Under the pieces are notes generated by a model that saw only the letters and a program-made list of their open reading frames with translations, was not told the DNA's origin and did not search any database. Made by a program: the position numbers and the translations under genes. A stretch of 64,000 nucleotides of DNA from Indibacter alkaliphilus LW1 (lineage in GTDB: Bacteria > Bacteroidota > Bacteroidia > Cytophagales > Cyclobacteriaceae), in NCBI RefSeq assembly GCF_000295935.2, contig NZ_ALWO02000037.1, positions 26,259 to 90,258 of the forward strand. The letters are read 5' to 3'. Positions 34,731-44,291 of this stretch are shown one piece after another. The first letter of the stretch is position 1. Every line of letters starts with the position of its first letter.

Positions 34731-36130
34731 TCAATCTGAACATATTGGAAATAAGCTACTTGATAGCTTCCTTAACCTTCATCATAGGTCTCAAAATGCT
34801 CAGTCACCCTGACACAGCACGAAAAGGTAACCTTTGGGCTGCTGCAGGTATGGGTTTAGCCATTTTGACAACCCTTACTTTGTATCAGGATTTTGATTCG
34901 GCCAAAGGATTGAACTACGTATTGATATTTGTTGGACTGTTGGTAGGTACAGTAATAGGTACCATCATGGCCAAAAAAGTCCAAATGACAGCTATGCCGC
35001 AGATGGTTTCATTTTTTAACGGTATGGGTGGAGCCTGTGCAGCATTGATTGCGATTATTGAATTTCAGCACCACCAACATAGCCAAATTACAGGTTTTGA
35101 CGGGGAGCTTTTGGTCATGTTGCTGGGCCTATTGATCGGATCTGTTTCATTCTCGGGTTCCATGATTGCCTATGGTAAATTAGAGGGCAAGATCAAAGAC
35201 AAAGTCCTCCCTATGAATCAGGTAATCAATATGGTCTTATTGGCTGCTATCATAGGATTGATAGGATATCAGATGTTTGCCGGTTCTGACCCAGTGCTCT
35301 TCTTCATTTTGCTTGGAATTGCTTTGGTATACGGAGTACTTTTTGTCATGCCGATTGGCGGGGCAGACATGCCTGTTGTGATTTCCTTGCTCAATTCATT
35401 TACAGGAATGGCAGCTGCCTTTGGTGGATTCTTATATGACAATAAAGCCATGCTCACAGGTGGTATTTTGGTAGGTTCTGCTGGGACTATCTTAACCATC
35501 CTGATGTGTAAGGCTATGAACAGGTCCTTGACAAATGTGCTGCTTGGAGCATTTGGTGCAGGAGCTGCGGGATCTGCTAAAAAAGGAGATTCTGATCAGA
35601 CAGTAAGGGAAATTTCAATTTCTGATACTGCTGTTTTACTGGCTTATTCTCAGAATGTAGTGATCGTACCCGGATACGGATTGGCAGTAGCCCAAGCACA
35701 GCATATCTGCCATGAACTTGAAAAACTCCTGGAAGAAAAAGGTGTGGAAGTAAGCTATGCCATACATCCAGTTGCAGGAAGAATGCCAGGACACATGAAT
35801 GTGCTATTGGCAGAAGCAGATGTACCCTACGAAAGACTACAGGAGATGGAAGAAATCAACCCAAAGCTCGCAAGTACAGATGTAGTGGTAGTCATCGGCG
35901 CAAATGATGTAGTCAATCCTGCGGCTAAAAATGATCCTGCTTCACCGATTTTTGGCATGCCTATCCTGGAAGTGGACCAGGCCAAAAATGTAATCATCAT
36001 GAAAAGAGGAATGAGCTCCGGCTATGCGGGAATAGAAAACGAACTGTTTTTCTTCCCAAAAACCAGAATGCTTTTCGGTGATGCAAAAGCCTCTCTACAA
36101 AAATTGGCAGCTGAAGTGAAAGAAGTTTAA
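34727..36130 (+). CDS. pntB: NAD(P) transhydrogenase subunit beta
   Basis: 467 residues. The N-terminal part (1-280) has about nine membrane helices with the conserved FFNGMGGACAALIAI and GGADMPVVISLLNSFTG. The C-terminal dIII domain (about 290-467) binds NADP, with VPGYGLAVAQAQH, HPVAGRMPGHMNVLLAEA and IGANDVVNPAA. The complex uses the proton gradient to move hydride from NADH to NADP in the inner membrane. Last gene of a three-gene operon. Confidence 0.96.
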   Translation: MINLNILEISYLIASLTFIIGLKMLSHPDTARKGNLWAAAGMGLAILTTLTLYQDFDSAKGLNYVLIFVGLLVGTVIGTIMAKKVQMTAMPQMVSFFNGMGGACAALIAIIEFQHHQHSQITGFDGELLVMLLGLLIGSVSFSGSMIAYGKLEGKIKDKVLPMNQVINMVLLAAIIGLIGYQMFAGSDPVLFFILLGIALVYGVLFVMPIGGADMPVVISLLNSFTGMAAAFGGFLYDNKAMLTGGILVGSAGTILTILMCKAMNRSLTNVLLGAFGAGAAGSAKKGDSDQTVREISISDTAVLLAYSQNVVIVPGYGLAVAQAQHICHELEKLLEEKGVEVSYAIHPVAGRMPGHMNVLLAEADVPYERLQEMEEINPKLASTDVVVVIGANDVVNPAAKNDPASPIFGMPILEVDQAKNVIIMKRGMSSGYAGIENELFFFPKTRMLFGDAKASLQKLAAEVKEV

Positions 36131-36173
36131 AAAGAGAACTTGAAATATCATTTACGGTAAATAAGTTCAAATA

Positions 36174-36262
36174 CCGTTTAGTTCAGGATAACTTTTCCAA
36201 AGTTTTGATTTATAAAAGATATTTGTTTTTACTTAAATCCAACTTTGGAAAAGTTTAATTTC
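36174..36262. repeat. MITE-like palindromic element, degenerate copy B
   Basis: Contains the inner inverted pair AACTTTTCCAAAGTT (36190-36204) and AACTTTGGAAAAGTT (36241-36255) and part of the left end (CCGTTTAGTTCAGGATAAC). The right terminal segment ending CGACAT is missing, so this copy is truncated or decayed compared with copies A and C. Confidence 0.75.
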
Positions 36263-36328
36263 ACAATTGAGCTTTGCGCTTAAACCTTTTTAAGCTTCAA
36301 TGGATAGAAAATAAGTCTAAAGCGCCCA

Positions 36329-37459
36329 TTACCTCAGTCCAAACTCATACACAATTTCATGTTTATATTTTTCTCCTGGATCCAATCGGGCTGAAGGAAA
36401 AGAAGATTCATTGGGAGAGTTTGGGAAAAACTGCGGTTCTAGACAAAATCCATAATTTTTGGAATAGACCACTCCTCCTGTTTCTTGTTTTCCATCTAGG
36501 AAATTTCCCGTGTACAATTGAACACCCGGTTTGGTAGAATAAACAAGCATCAATCTTCCTGTGCCTTCATGATAGACTTCAGCCATTTTGTGAAGCTCTC
36601 CATCGTGCACCTGAGATACTACAAAATTGTGGTCATAACCAGCACCGGTTTCTTCAATATCCTCTCCTATTTTCTTGGCCGATCTAAAATCAAATGCAGT
36701 ACCTTCAACGGACTTGATTTCTCCGGTTGGAATTAAACCTTCGCCTACAGGTGTATAAGAATCAGCAAACAATTTCAACTCGTGGTTCAAAATATTTTCC
36801 TCCATATTGCTGAGGTTGAAATAACCATGATGTGTCAAGTTTACAAATGTAGGCTTATCTGTTTCCGCCTCAAAAAGGATTTTGAGCCTATTATCTTTTT
36901 CCAAAATAAAATCCACAGTAGTCTGTAAAGTACCGGGATACCCTGCTTCTCCATCTTCACTGACATACCGCATCCTGATTCCAATAGAATTTTCCAAGCC
37001 CTGAATTACTTCTGAATCCCAAAACTGTCTGTTGAAGCCCTTTTTACCTCCATGCAAATGGTTTTCTCCATTATTAGTTTCCAGTTGATATAATTCACCA
37101 TCTAGTTCGAAAGTACCCTTTGCTATTCTATTGGCATATCGGCCTGCCGTTGCACCAAAAAAATAACTATCATTGATAAAATCTTCCACTTTTTCATAAG
37201 TAAGCAAGACATTTTGGGAATTGCCATCCCTGTCCGGGACCAGTATTTTGGATAGGGTCGCTCCATAATTGGTCAGCTCTACTTCCATGCCCTTGCTATT
37301 TTTGAGTGTATAGGCAAAGGCATCCTGTCCCCCCATATTTATTTTTCGCACCTCTATATCAAAGGTGATGGTCTCACTAGATGATTCCTCTTTTGGAGAT
37401 TGACATGCGATCACCGAAAAAAGGATAAATACTGAAAATAAGGTCTTTAAACTTCTCAT
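36329..37459 (-). CDS. galM: Aldose 1-epimerase (mutarotase), lipoprotein
   Basis: 376 residues; signal peptide with lipobox VIAC (Cys19), so it is periplasmic or outer-membrane-anchored. GalM motifs: GATAGRYANRIA, ENHLHGGKKGFNRQFW with the first His, NLTHHGYFNLS with the second, GYDHNFVV, and the catalytic Glu in CLEPQFFPNSPN. It interconverts alpha and beta anomers of sugars. No sugar-uptake gene is adjacent. A divergent OmpA gene starts 131 bases upstream. Confidence 0.93.
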   Translation of the reverse strand: MRSLKTLFSVFILFSVIACQSPKEESSSETITFDIEVRKINMGGQDAFAYTLKNSKGMEVELTNYGATLSKILVPDRDGNSQNVLLTYEKVEDFINDSYFFGATAGRYANRIAKGTFELDGELYQLETNNGENHLHGGKKGFNRQFWDSEVIQGLENSIGIRMRYVSEDGEAGYPGTLQTTVDFILEKDNRLKILFEAETDKPTFVNLTHHGYFNLSNMEENILNHELKLFADSYTPVGEGLIPTGEIKSVEGTAFDFRSAKKIGEDIEETGAGYDHNFVVSQVHDGELHKMAEVYHEGTGRLMLVYSTKPGVQLYTGNFLDGKQETGGVVYSKNYGFCLEPQFFPNSPNESSFPSARLDPGEKYKHEIVYEFGLR

Positions 37460-37590
37460 AATTGCTGGATTTGGTAGGTAAAATAAGACTAAATACTCAG
37501 AATTTCGGCCAATTATAGGATCAAATGCTCATTTAATTTTCTGATGGCTTCATTTTTGGCATAGGCCAGTCAAAAATTTACCAACTAATT

Positions 37591-38436
37591 ATGAGAAAGT
37601 TCATCTTATTTTCTATCGCAGCAGCTACTTTAACAGTATCCTGTGTTTCTAAAAAGAAATACACTGAGCTGCAGAATGATTTGTTTAAAACGGAGGCCCA
37701 TTTGGCTGAAACCCGTAGTGAAAAAGAAGCTGTAGAAGCTGAGAAAAAAATCCTTGAAGACAAGGTAGGCCGTATCGAGGCCAGGGTCGCGGAGTACAAT
37801 GCACGCATCAATTCCCTGAAAGAAGACAACGATGCCAAATTTGATCTTTCAGGAAAAACTCCAATGTCCAATGTAACCCGTGAAAAGCTAAATGCAACTT
37901 TGGCCAAAGTGGATCAGGAAAAACTATCCAATGCCAAAACCATGGAAGATTCTGTCAATTTAGCGGTATCCTACAATCTGAAAAAGTCAATTTCTGACGG
38001 TTCTATGGAACAGGATGATGACATTCAGATTGACATTGACAAAACTGTGGTAATGATCACTGTTTCTGACCGATTGCTTTTCAATACCGGAAGCTACATG
38101 GTCAACAGAAATGCTGAAAGCCTTTTGGAAAGACTTGCAGAGGTGATCAATGCTGAACCATCCGTAGAAGTGATGATTGAGGGACATACGGATCCAAGAA
38201 GCATCAATACCGGTGTATTGCAGGACAATTGGGATTTGAGTGTAAAAAGAGCCACTTCTATCGTAAGGGTATTGCAAAACAAATATCAGGTAGCTCCTGA
38301 AAAACTGATTGCAGCAGGTAGATCTTCTTATATCCCCGTAGTGGATAATGACAGCCCTGAAAATATGGCTAAAAACAGAAGAACTAGAATTGTGATCATT
38401 CCGGACTTGGATAAGTTTTTTGCAATGATTGAATAG
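37591..38436 (+). CDS. OmpA-family outer-membrane lipoprotein with coiled coil
   Basis: 281 residues. Lipobox TVSC (Cys18), then a long coiled coil (about 22-85, rich in Glu/Lys/Ala) and a C-terminal OmpA-like peptidoglycan-binding domain (about 150-275) with LLFNTGSYMV, VMIEGHTDPR, NWDLSVKRATSIVRVL, AAGRSSYIPV and NRRTRIVIIP. It links the outer membrane to the wall. Monocistronic, with a terminator 37 bases downstream. Confidence 0.93.
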   Translation: MRKFILFSIAAATLTVSCVSKKKYTELQNDLFKTEAHLAETRSEKEAVEAEKKILEDKVGRIEARVAEYNARINSLKEDNDAKFDLSGKTPMSNVTREKLNATLAKVDQEKLSNAKTMEDSVNLAVSYNLKKSISDGSMEQDDDIQIDIDKTVVMITVSDRLLFNTGSYMVNRNAESLLERLAEVINAEPSVEVMIEGHTDPRSINTGVLQDNWDLSVKRATSIVRVLQNKYQVAPEKLIAAGRSSYIPVVDNDSPENMAKNRRTRIVIIPDLDKFFAMIE

Positions 38437-38472
38437 AATTCAAGTTTAGCTGATTGATTTTTTAAACTACAT

Positions 38473-38501
38473 AAGCCTCTCCCGACTCTCAGGAGAGGCT
38501 T
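38473..38501. terminator. Intrinsic terminator between convergent genes
   Basis: AAGCCTCTCC (38473-38482) and GGAGAGGCTT (38492-38501), a 10-bp stem with a 9-base loop, then TTTCCTTTTA. It ends the OmpA transcript 6 bases before the stop codon of the opposing PqaA-like gene. Confidence 0.85.
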
Positions 38502-38507
38502 TTCCTT

Positions 38508-39959
38508 TTATTTATTCCCTTTGGGATTCTCCGAGACATATTCTTCAAAAGGATATTCTCTTGGCAATACATCAACTCCTGTAGTTACCTTTATGGGTGC
38601 CTGACCAGGATAAGTAATTTCCACAAAATACCCGGTAAATCCTTTTTCCGGTGCTTTCATTTCTACTTCGTATCTTCCACTTTCATTGATAATGATTTCA
38701 CTTGATGTCCACTGTGGACCGAATCTGTCAATCATAAAATTACGTTCCTCCGGATTAGTTGCCTGCCATAACTTGATGGATGCAGGCTTCTGATTGGGAT
38801 CAGTGGTCACAATAATATTATCTCCTTCAATTTTCCAATCGTATTTTGGCCTAGGGTTTTCATTTAAAACAGATGCATAGAAAGCAATCAAATTGGGCAG
38901 TGCATCAGACTTTGAAAGATCATGACCATGATTGGGCACATACTGCACGTGCTTCTCACCTTTTAAATCATCCCAATAAAATTTCCAGCTATCGGGTTGG
39001 AAAAACTCATCACCAGCAGCATTGATCAACAGTTTAGGAATATCCTTGTATTCATCCAGAAAAGAATACGGTTCTACCAACTCGTTTAACCTCTTATATT
39101 CCTTGCTCCCTTGCCATTCCATGATTTCCTCTCGCACATAATCTCCAACGGCAGGCGCCCAATACCCATAGTTTTTCCAGTGGTGTTTGAAAGACTCCTC
39201 CACATTCAACAAATCGATGACAACAGGTGCCATTGCCACTACCCTATCATCCACTGCTGAAATGGTCCAGGTAGTCCAGCCTCTTTTGGAGGCCCCTGCC
39301 ACCATATAATTCACGACTTCTTTTTCATGCTCATTAAAAGCCACTTCAGTAACCACGTCCATGGCAAGCTTAACGGCTTTAGTCATTGGAAAGCGGGAAA
39401 GCCAGATAGCATCCTCATCCTTGGCCCCTCCTTCCATAAACTTCCTCCAGCCATAGGCGATGATGGCATCTTCATACCTTTCTCCAAAAGTATCATTGGC
39501 AAAAACCAAAGGCTGAAATGGAATATTATGGACCGTAGCCACCACCGAGTTGGTTTGGCTTGCGGCCTCCAGTATCAGTGGATCAGGCTTTTCAGGCATT
39601 TTTGTACCTTGACTTCCTCCTCCTATCCACATCATTCCTGTTGTATGTGGAGTCTCCTTTGGGATGACCATAGATACCCAATGCCACCACTCAGTCTGAT
39701 CTACCAACACGGATGTCAGCCAGTTTTGCGATACCATCCTGACCACCGTGTAATGATAGTCTCCCATATCCTCTTTGAGAACTATTTCATAGCTGAAGTC
39801 AGGATCTTCAGCATGCACATAATTCCATAAAGGATGGACAGAGGCTTCTACTGTATCAGTTACCTCTACATCTCCTTTTGGAGCACAATTCCAGAACAGT
39901 ATCATACTGGACAGCATTAATATGCCGTAAAAATTCAAAGAAAGTCTCTTGTTTTTCAT
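38508..39959 (-). CDS. PhoPQ-activated pathogenicity-related (PqaA-type) protein, lipoprotein
   Basis: 483 residues; lipobox FWNC (Cys25). The body is the PqaA/AprA family (alpha/beta-hydrolase-like): nucleophile elbow AGASKRGWTTW, acidic residue in INAAGDEFFQPDSW, and His in VPNHGHDLSKSD. A C-terminal Ig-like beta domain follows (about 370-470). The family's substrate is unknown; in Salmonella a relative is PhoPQ-regulated, but here nothing suggests virulence. It would be on the cell envelope. Monocistronic, convergent with the OmpA gene. Confidence 0.85.
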   Translation of the reverse strand: MKNKRLSLNFYGILMLSSMILFWNCAPKGDVEVTDTVEASVHPLWNYVHAEDPDFSYEIVLKEDMGDYHYTVVRMVSQNWLTSVLVDQTEWWHWVSMVIPKETPHTTGMMWIGGGSQGTKMPEKPDPLILEAASQTNSVVATVHNIPFQPLVFANDTFGERYEDAIIAYGWRKFMEGGAKDEDAIWLSRFPMTKAVKLAMDVVTEVAFNEHEKEVVNYMVAGASKRGWTTWTISAVDDRVVAMAPVVIDLLNVEESFKHHWKNYGYWAPAVGDYVREEIMEWQGSKEYKRLNELVEPYSFLDEYKDIPKLLINAAGDEFFQPDSWKFYWDDLKGEKHVQYVPNHGHDLSKSDALPNLIAFYASVLNENPRPKYDWKIEGDNIIVTTDPNQKPASIKLWQATNPEERNFMIDRFGPQWTSSEIIINESGRYEVEMKAPEKGFTGYFVEITYPGQAPIKVTTGVDVLPREYPFEEYVSENPKGNK

Positions 39960-39984
39960 AAGATTAATTTTGGGTTAAAATGCG

Positions 39985-40103
39985 ATGTCGTTTAGTTTAG
40001 GGTAACTTTTCCAAAGTTCAGATTTGGAAACAATGTTTGTTTTTACTTTTAACCCAACTTTGGAAAAGTTTAAATTCAACTTGTAGTCTTACCTAAACGA
40101 CAT
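39985..40103. repeat. 119-bp MITE-like palindromic element, copy C
   Basis: The best-preserved copy. Terminal inverted repeats ATGTCGTTTAG / CTAAACGACAT are perfect; the inner pair is AACTTTTCCAAAGTT / AACTTTGGAAAAGTT. Flanks GCG...TGCG extend the symmetry. It lies in the gap between the M14 carboxypeptidase terminator and the PqaA-like gene start. It encodes no protein. Confidence 0.88.
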
Positions 40104-40150
40104 TGCGTTAAGATGTTAATTTAAACAATCATTTTGAAAACTACATGCAT

Positions 40151-40182
40151 AAAAAAAAAGCGACCACTTACATGGCCGCTTT
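40151..40182 (-). terminator. Intrinsic terminator of the M14 carboxypeptidase gene
   Basis: On the minus strand AGCGGCCA-TGTAAG-TGGTCGCT forms an 8-bp stem with one mismatch, followed by a run of nine T. It begins about 22 bases after the carboxypeptidase stop. Confidence 0.8.
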
Positions 40183-40204
40183 CAAAATGCGCTGATTGAT
40201 CTAA

Positions 40205-42916
40205 TTATTTATAAAGTTGATTGAAAAGGAGTTTAAAGGTATTGTGTGCCTGTGCCCTGAAAGTGATTTCCGGACCGAAAGCATAAAGTTTCCCTTTTCC
40301 TATTGGTGCTTCAAAAGCGACCACACCATTTTTCAGGTATGACTCACCCCAAGCCCAACCGGATACCAATGGAGATTCTGTACCAAACCAAGCAAGAGGT
40401 TTAACTCCATTCATCATGGCATCAGGCGCTAAGGTAAATACAGGTGAATTATTGAAAACCATATTGGCTGATTCACCCATGCCCCAATTGGCAGCATGGT
40501 TGGTATCAAGATTTGCTTTAAGAATACTTCCAGGAATGTAGTATTTATCTCCACCAAGCGGCTTTTCTGTTCCATTAGGCAGCTTTTCTACCAAGGCATT
40601 GCCTACGGGCAATCCAAGGTCAAAAGCCAATGAAGTACTTGCTCCGACAGCTACTACATTTCCACCGGCCTCCATAAACTTCTTCAATTCAGGAACTGAC
40701 TTTTCTTTGGTCAGACTACCCATAAGTTTGTGAAATTCCTGTGGAATATCTTCTTCTTTGGGCATACCTCCCCAGCTTCTTACCGTACCCGGTGCACCCG
40801 GTCCAATGAAAAGAATAACATCATATTTAGCATTCAGATTTCCAGCATCGATATCTTTGGGATAAATCACCTGGAATGGGAATTGATACTGCTCAAGCAT
40901 CCATCTAACCCAACCTGATGGCATAGAACCTCCATAATGATCAAACAATGCCACTCTGGCCGGCTTCACACTTACAGCTCCAGAAGGTCTTGAAGAAGCA
41001 ACCATTTTTACACCATATTCTTTCGCCGCTTTTTCGATAGTAGCTTTATTTCCAGTGACAAAAAAGCTTCCTGCCGGTAATCCAGAGGTAGCTGATGTAG
41101 TCCTGGATACATTTGCCCCTGCTTTCAAAAGCTCATTGACAGCGATAAAGGAGTTATTTCCCCTTACATCAATCAACACTCCGGATCCACTTGGAACCGT
41201 GGCAGGCTCAAAAGCCAAAACTTCTCCATAAGGCAAGGCTTCAAAAGGTCCGTCAAACTCATCCAAAATCCTATCAAACTCAACTCCCATTTGAAAAGCC
41301 AGTGTCCAACCTGCTGCATCGTATGGCCTTTTTGGAGGACCTCCCGGGAACTCAAAATCATTAGGGTGATCCTGCGGCTCAAACATATCCAACAGGTGAG
41401 GCCTAAATGCCTGTGCTGATTTGAAAACCAAAGAACCTTTAGGGTACTGCTTTCCATTCACTGTAAAATCCGCGTTGGCTTTATGAACCTGAATACCTGA
41501 TTTGATCAAGGCATTGGCAAAACGTATGGCAGTCTGAAAATCGGCCTGATCTGAAGGAACTACAAAGCCCCTTGGATCTCTCAAGTCAGGATCTTCAAAT
41601 ACTTTTCCAAAATACTCAACCGGAAGGCCGCTTCGCATTCCATAATATGCCATTTCAGGATCATCAGCTTCTCTTTCTTTTTTGGCTTTGTCAAATGCTT
41701 CCTGTACTGCCGCTGACCTTTTCGGGTATTTGGTCCAATGATCCATATTTCCCCTGTCAATACTGTTTTTACCCATTGTGAAGATATTGAGTAAAAGTGC
41801 ATCAGCATTTCTGCTTGCAAAATCCAAAACCGCCCAATTCATGGAAACAGAATAATCTATCGATTGTCTAAAATGCCACTTTTGCGGCTCTATAGGAAAT
41901 GGTGTAGCATGGGTAGGTATCAATCTTTCCGGTACCAAAGGAATCTCAGAAGGTGTAGGACCTCCGGTGGTTTCTGTCAAAATCCCGATCATATTGTGAA
42001 AATACGGAGTGGTTCTCAGGCCGCCATTCCACCAAGAAGAGAATACAGAACCGCCCAAACGGGTATATCCTGGCTTACCTTCAAAATTCAACCTGTTGAT
42101 CATCGCTGCTCCTACCCCATCCAGACTTGTCATAATCAATGGGTCAAAAACATGGTTGAAAGGATCCCTGTAAGGAGGCCCTGCCACCACTGTACCTGCA
42201 GGAGAAGTTTGATGATGGTTAAAGATGATCTGAGGCAACCATTCCACATACTGCTGTAATGAAATATTGGTTGACTCATCCATATTGTTCATAAAGAAAT
42301 CTCTGTTGTTGTCATGTCCTACATATTTGTGATACATGTAAGGAGTTCTCATGTCCCTTTTGGTAACATCCTCCCGGCTCATATACCAGTCGGTTACGAT
42401 CTCCTGTCCATCTGGATTGGTCTGTACCATCAGAATAATCAAGTCATCCAAAAACCTGAGGATTTCGGGGTCTTGGCTGGTAGCAAGCTCATAAAGAGTT
42501 GGGATCAATTGATGGGAAGCTACAGTCTCTGTGGAGTGAAGACCACCGTCAATCCAGACTACTGCTTTTCCCTCTGCTGCCAAAGACTTGGCTTCATCTG
42601 ATGAAACCTCAGCCCTTCCAAGCTTCTGAGAGATTTCCTTGTATTTATCAAGGTTTTTGTGGTTTTCAGGAGAAGTGATGATCATCATCGGCATTTGCCT
42701 GCCTTCTGCTGTAGAACCTATTTCAACAAATTTTACTCTGTCGGAATTTTCAGCAACTTTCCGAAAATAGGCATCAGTAGAAGTATAGGTTGCCAACATG
42801 TAATCATCACCAATATCAAATCCAAAATGTTCTTTGGGTGTGGGGACTTTTTGGGCAATCGCATTTCCAAAAATCAGAAACAATGCGCAGACCCATAAGA
42901 AGTAAGATTTTCTCAT
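40205..42916 (-). CDS. M14-family zinc carboxypeptidase, secreted
   Basis: 903 residues. Signal peptide (1-21, ending NAIAQ). The N-terminal M14 domain (about 30-400) has the zinc motif GLHSTET (His and Glu) and a third ligand His in FNHHQT; MMIITSPENH and DPEILRFLDDL are family features. The long C-terminal half (about 430-903) has Rossmann-like strands and is typical of the large M14 group in Bacteroidota; its role is unknown. It should trim peptides outside the inner membrane. Own promoter-like sequence and terminator. Confidence 0.9.
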   Translation of the reverse strand: MRKSYFLWVCALFLIFGNAIAQKVPTPKEHFGFDIGDDYMLATYTSTDAYFRKVAENSDRVKFVEIGSTAEGRQMPMMIITSPENHKNLDKYKEISQKLGRAEVSSDEAKSLAAEGKAVVWIDGGLHSTETVASHQLIPTLYELATSQDPEILRFLDDLIILMVQTNPDGQEIVTDWYMSREDVTKRDMRTPYMYHKYVGHDNNRDFFMNNMDESTNISLQQYVEWLPQIIFNHHQTSPAGTVVAGPPYRDPFNHVFDPLIMTSLDGVGAAMINRLNFEGKPGYTRLGGSVFSSWWNGGLRTTPYFHNMIGILTETTGGPTPSEIPLVPERLIPTHATPFPIEPQKWHFRQSIDYSVSMNWAVLDFASRNADALLLNIFTMGKNSIDRGNMDHWTKYPKRSAAVQEAFDKAKKEREADDPEMAYYGMRSGLPVEYFGKVFEDPDLRDPRGFVVPSDQADFQTAIRFANALIKSGIQVHKANADFTVNGKQYPKGSLVFKSAQAFRPHLLDMFEPQDHPNDFEFPGGPPKRPYDAAGWTLAFQMGVEFDRILDEFDGPFEALPYGEVLAFEPATVPSGSGVLIDVRGNNSFIAVNELLKAGANVSRTTSATSGLPAGSFFVTGNKATIEKAAKEYGVKMVASSRPSGAVSVKPARVALFDHYGGSMPSGWVRWMLEQYQFPFQVIYPKDIDAGNLNAKYDVILFIGPGAPGTVRSWGGMPKEEDIPQEFHKLMGSLTKEKSVPELKKFMEAGGNVVAVGASTSLAFDLGLPVGNALVEKLPNGTEKPLGGDKYYIPGSILKANLDTNHAANWGMGESANMVFNNSPVFTLAPDAMMNGVKPLAWFGTESPLVSGWAWGESYLKNGVVAFEAPIGKGKLYAFGPEITFRAQAHNTFKLLFNQLYK

Positions 42917-42937
42917 GTGAATTCAGTTTAGTGAATT

Positions 42938-42969
42938 CTAAAATACGTCTATGAAAATTACCAAACAAA
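42938..42969 (-). promoter_or_regulatory. Predicted promoter of the M14 carboxypeptidase
   Basis: Minus strand TATTTTAG (42938-42945) resembles the -7 box TAnnTTTG, with TTTG at 42966-42969 20 bases upstream (a second TTTG at 42962-42965 gives 16). Distances to the ATG at 42916 are plausible. Confidence 0.4.
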
Positions 42970-43127
42970 ATTCTCCATGCAATCGGAATAAATTCAGTTT
43001 GATTGGTAGGATTGATCAAGCCAAATAAATTCTCTTCCGCTTAAGGAATAATTAAAGTATATTCAATGATGGAAGTGAACACCTTACAATTAATTCAGTT
43101 TTAACCCCGTACTTAAAAAAAACTCCC

Positions 43128-43991
43128 ATGCATAAAATTTTCATCTCAATCAGTCTTATCCTTACCGGCATGTTTGCCTTTTGGATCAATGGTTCAGAAA
43201 GATCAGAACCCAATAATGAAATTACCATCTGCCATACAGGCCCTTCAGAAATGATCGCCTTTTTGGATGATCCTGCCTTTGTAGCCTTCCACCCATCTCC
43301 TGTGCCTTTCGATTTTGAGGGTTTGGGAGAGATGGTTTCATTTCCTGCTTCCGACGGTAAAGATGCCAGTGGCTACCTGATCAAAGCCAAAGAGGATTCA
43401 GACCAATGGCTATTTGTATATCAGGAATGGTGGGGGCTCAATGACAATATCAAAGAAGAATCTGACAGGTTTTACAATGATCTTGGTGGCAAAGTGAACG
43501 TTTTGGCTTTGGATATGTACGATGGAAATGTCACCTCCAACCCTCAGGAAGCCGGTAACTTTATGCGCTCCACCAATGAAGAAAGGTTGGAGGCCATAGT
43601 GATGGCAGGAAAGCAGTATGCAGGCTCTGATGCCAAAATCGCCAATGTAGGCTGGTGCTTCGGCGGAGCTTGGTCGCTGAAATCTGCTTTGTTGCTTGGA
43701 GATCAAAATATAGGTTCAATTATTTACTATGGAATGCCTGTCAGAGAAGTGGAAAGATTAAAAACCTTAAATTCTGATGTATTGGGACTTTTTGCTACCG
43801 AGCAAAACATCTCCAAGGAAGTAATTGAAGAGTTTGCTTCTGCCATGGATCAGGCTGGTAAAGACCTGGAATACAAGATTTTTGATGCCGTCCATGGATT
43901 TGCCAATCCCTCCAACCCAAGACATGACGAAGAGGCTACCAAAGAGGCCTATTTGATGGCACTGTCGTACTTACAGGATAAGTTTAATTGA
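43128..43991 (+). CDS. Dienelactone hydrolase family protein, secreted
   Basis: 287 residues with an N-terminal hydrophobic signal (about 1-20). Alpha/beta-hydrolase of the DLH type: nucleophile Cys177 in VGWCFGGAW, acid after LGLFATEQN, and His in DAVHGFANPS. Classical DLH opens dienelactones in aromatic degradation, but exported members probably act on other esters or lactones. No aromatic-degradation genes are near. Monocistronic, with a terminator about 160 bases downstream. Confidence 0.87.
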   Translation: MHKIFISISLILTGMFAFWINGSERSEPNNEITICHTGPSEMIAFLDDPAFVAFHPSPVPFDFEGLGEMVSFPASDGKDASGYLIKAKEDSDQWLFVYQEWWGLNDNIKEESDRFYNDLGGKVNVLALDMYDGNVTSNPQEAGNFMRSTNEERLEAIVMAGKQYAGSDAKIANVGWCFGGAWSLKSALLLGDQNIGSIIYYGMPVREVERLKTLNSDVLGLFATEQNISKEVIEEFASAMDQAGKDLEYKIFDAVHGFANPSNPRHDEEATKEAYLMALSYLQDKFN

Positions 43992-44051
43992 AAAAATATA
44001 TTGAAGACAAGGTGAATTCAGGATAGAATAGCTTAATCAAATTGCTGTTTT

Positions 44052-44083
44052 GATACTAATGGATATTTGATATTCATGGATAT
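44052..44083. repeat. 32-bp dispersed repeat, copy 1
   Basis: GATACTAATGGATATTTGAT and the 12 bases after it match 54106-54137 at 28 of 32 positions. Both copies lie 60-75 bases after the stop of a + strand gene (here dienelactone hydrolase) and contain nested GATAT/ATATC symmetry. Confidence 0.6.
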
Positions 44084-44151
44084 TTTTTCCAAAATGATCT
44101 TCTATTTTGATTCAAATGTTTTCCTGCGAAGGTAAATCAGGAATCGTAAAT

Positions 44152-44188
44152 AAAACCATGTCCTCCTCTTGAGGACATGGTTTTTTTT
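44152..44188 (+). terminator. Intrinsic terminator at the edge of the accessory island
   Basis: AACCATGTCCTC (44154-44165) and GAGGACATGGTT (44171-44182) form a perfect 12-bp stem with a 5-base loop and eight T. It closes the upstream unit about 100 bases before the first gene fragment of the island. Confidence 0.88.
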
Positions 44189-44291
44189 ATGACATAGGCT
44201 GTCCGGTAATTATTGCTCTGACTAAAGATTTGTTGGAATTAAGCAATTAAAAACCCATTTTGAGGAGCATTTTCTAAATTGTTCTTTCAGC

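Noticed and set aside
39327-39830. 167-codon plus-strand ORF opposite the PqaA-like gene
   Set aside because: His/Ser-rich antisense shadow without domains; the minus strand encodes a recognised family.
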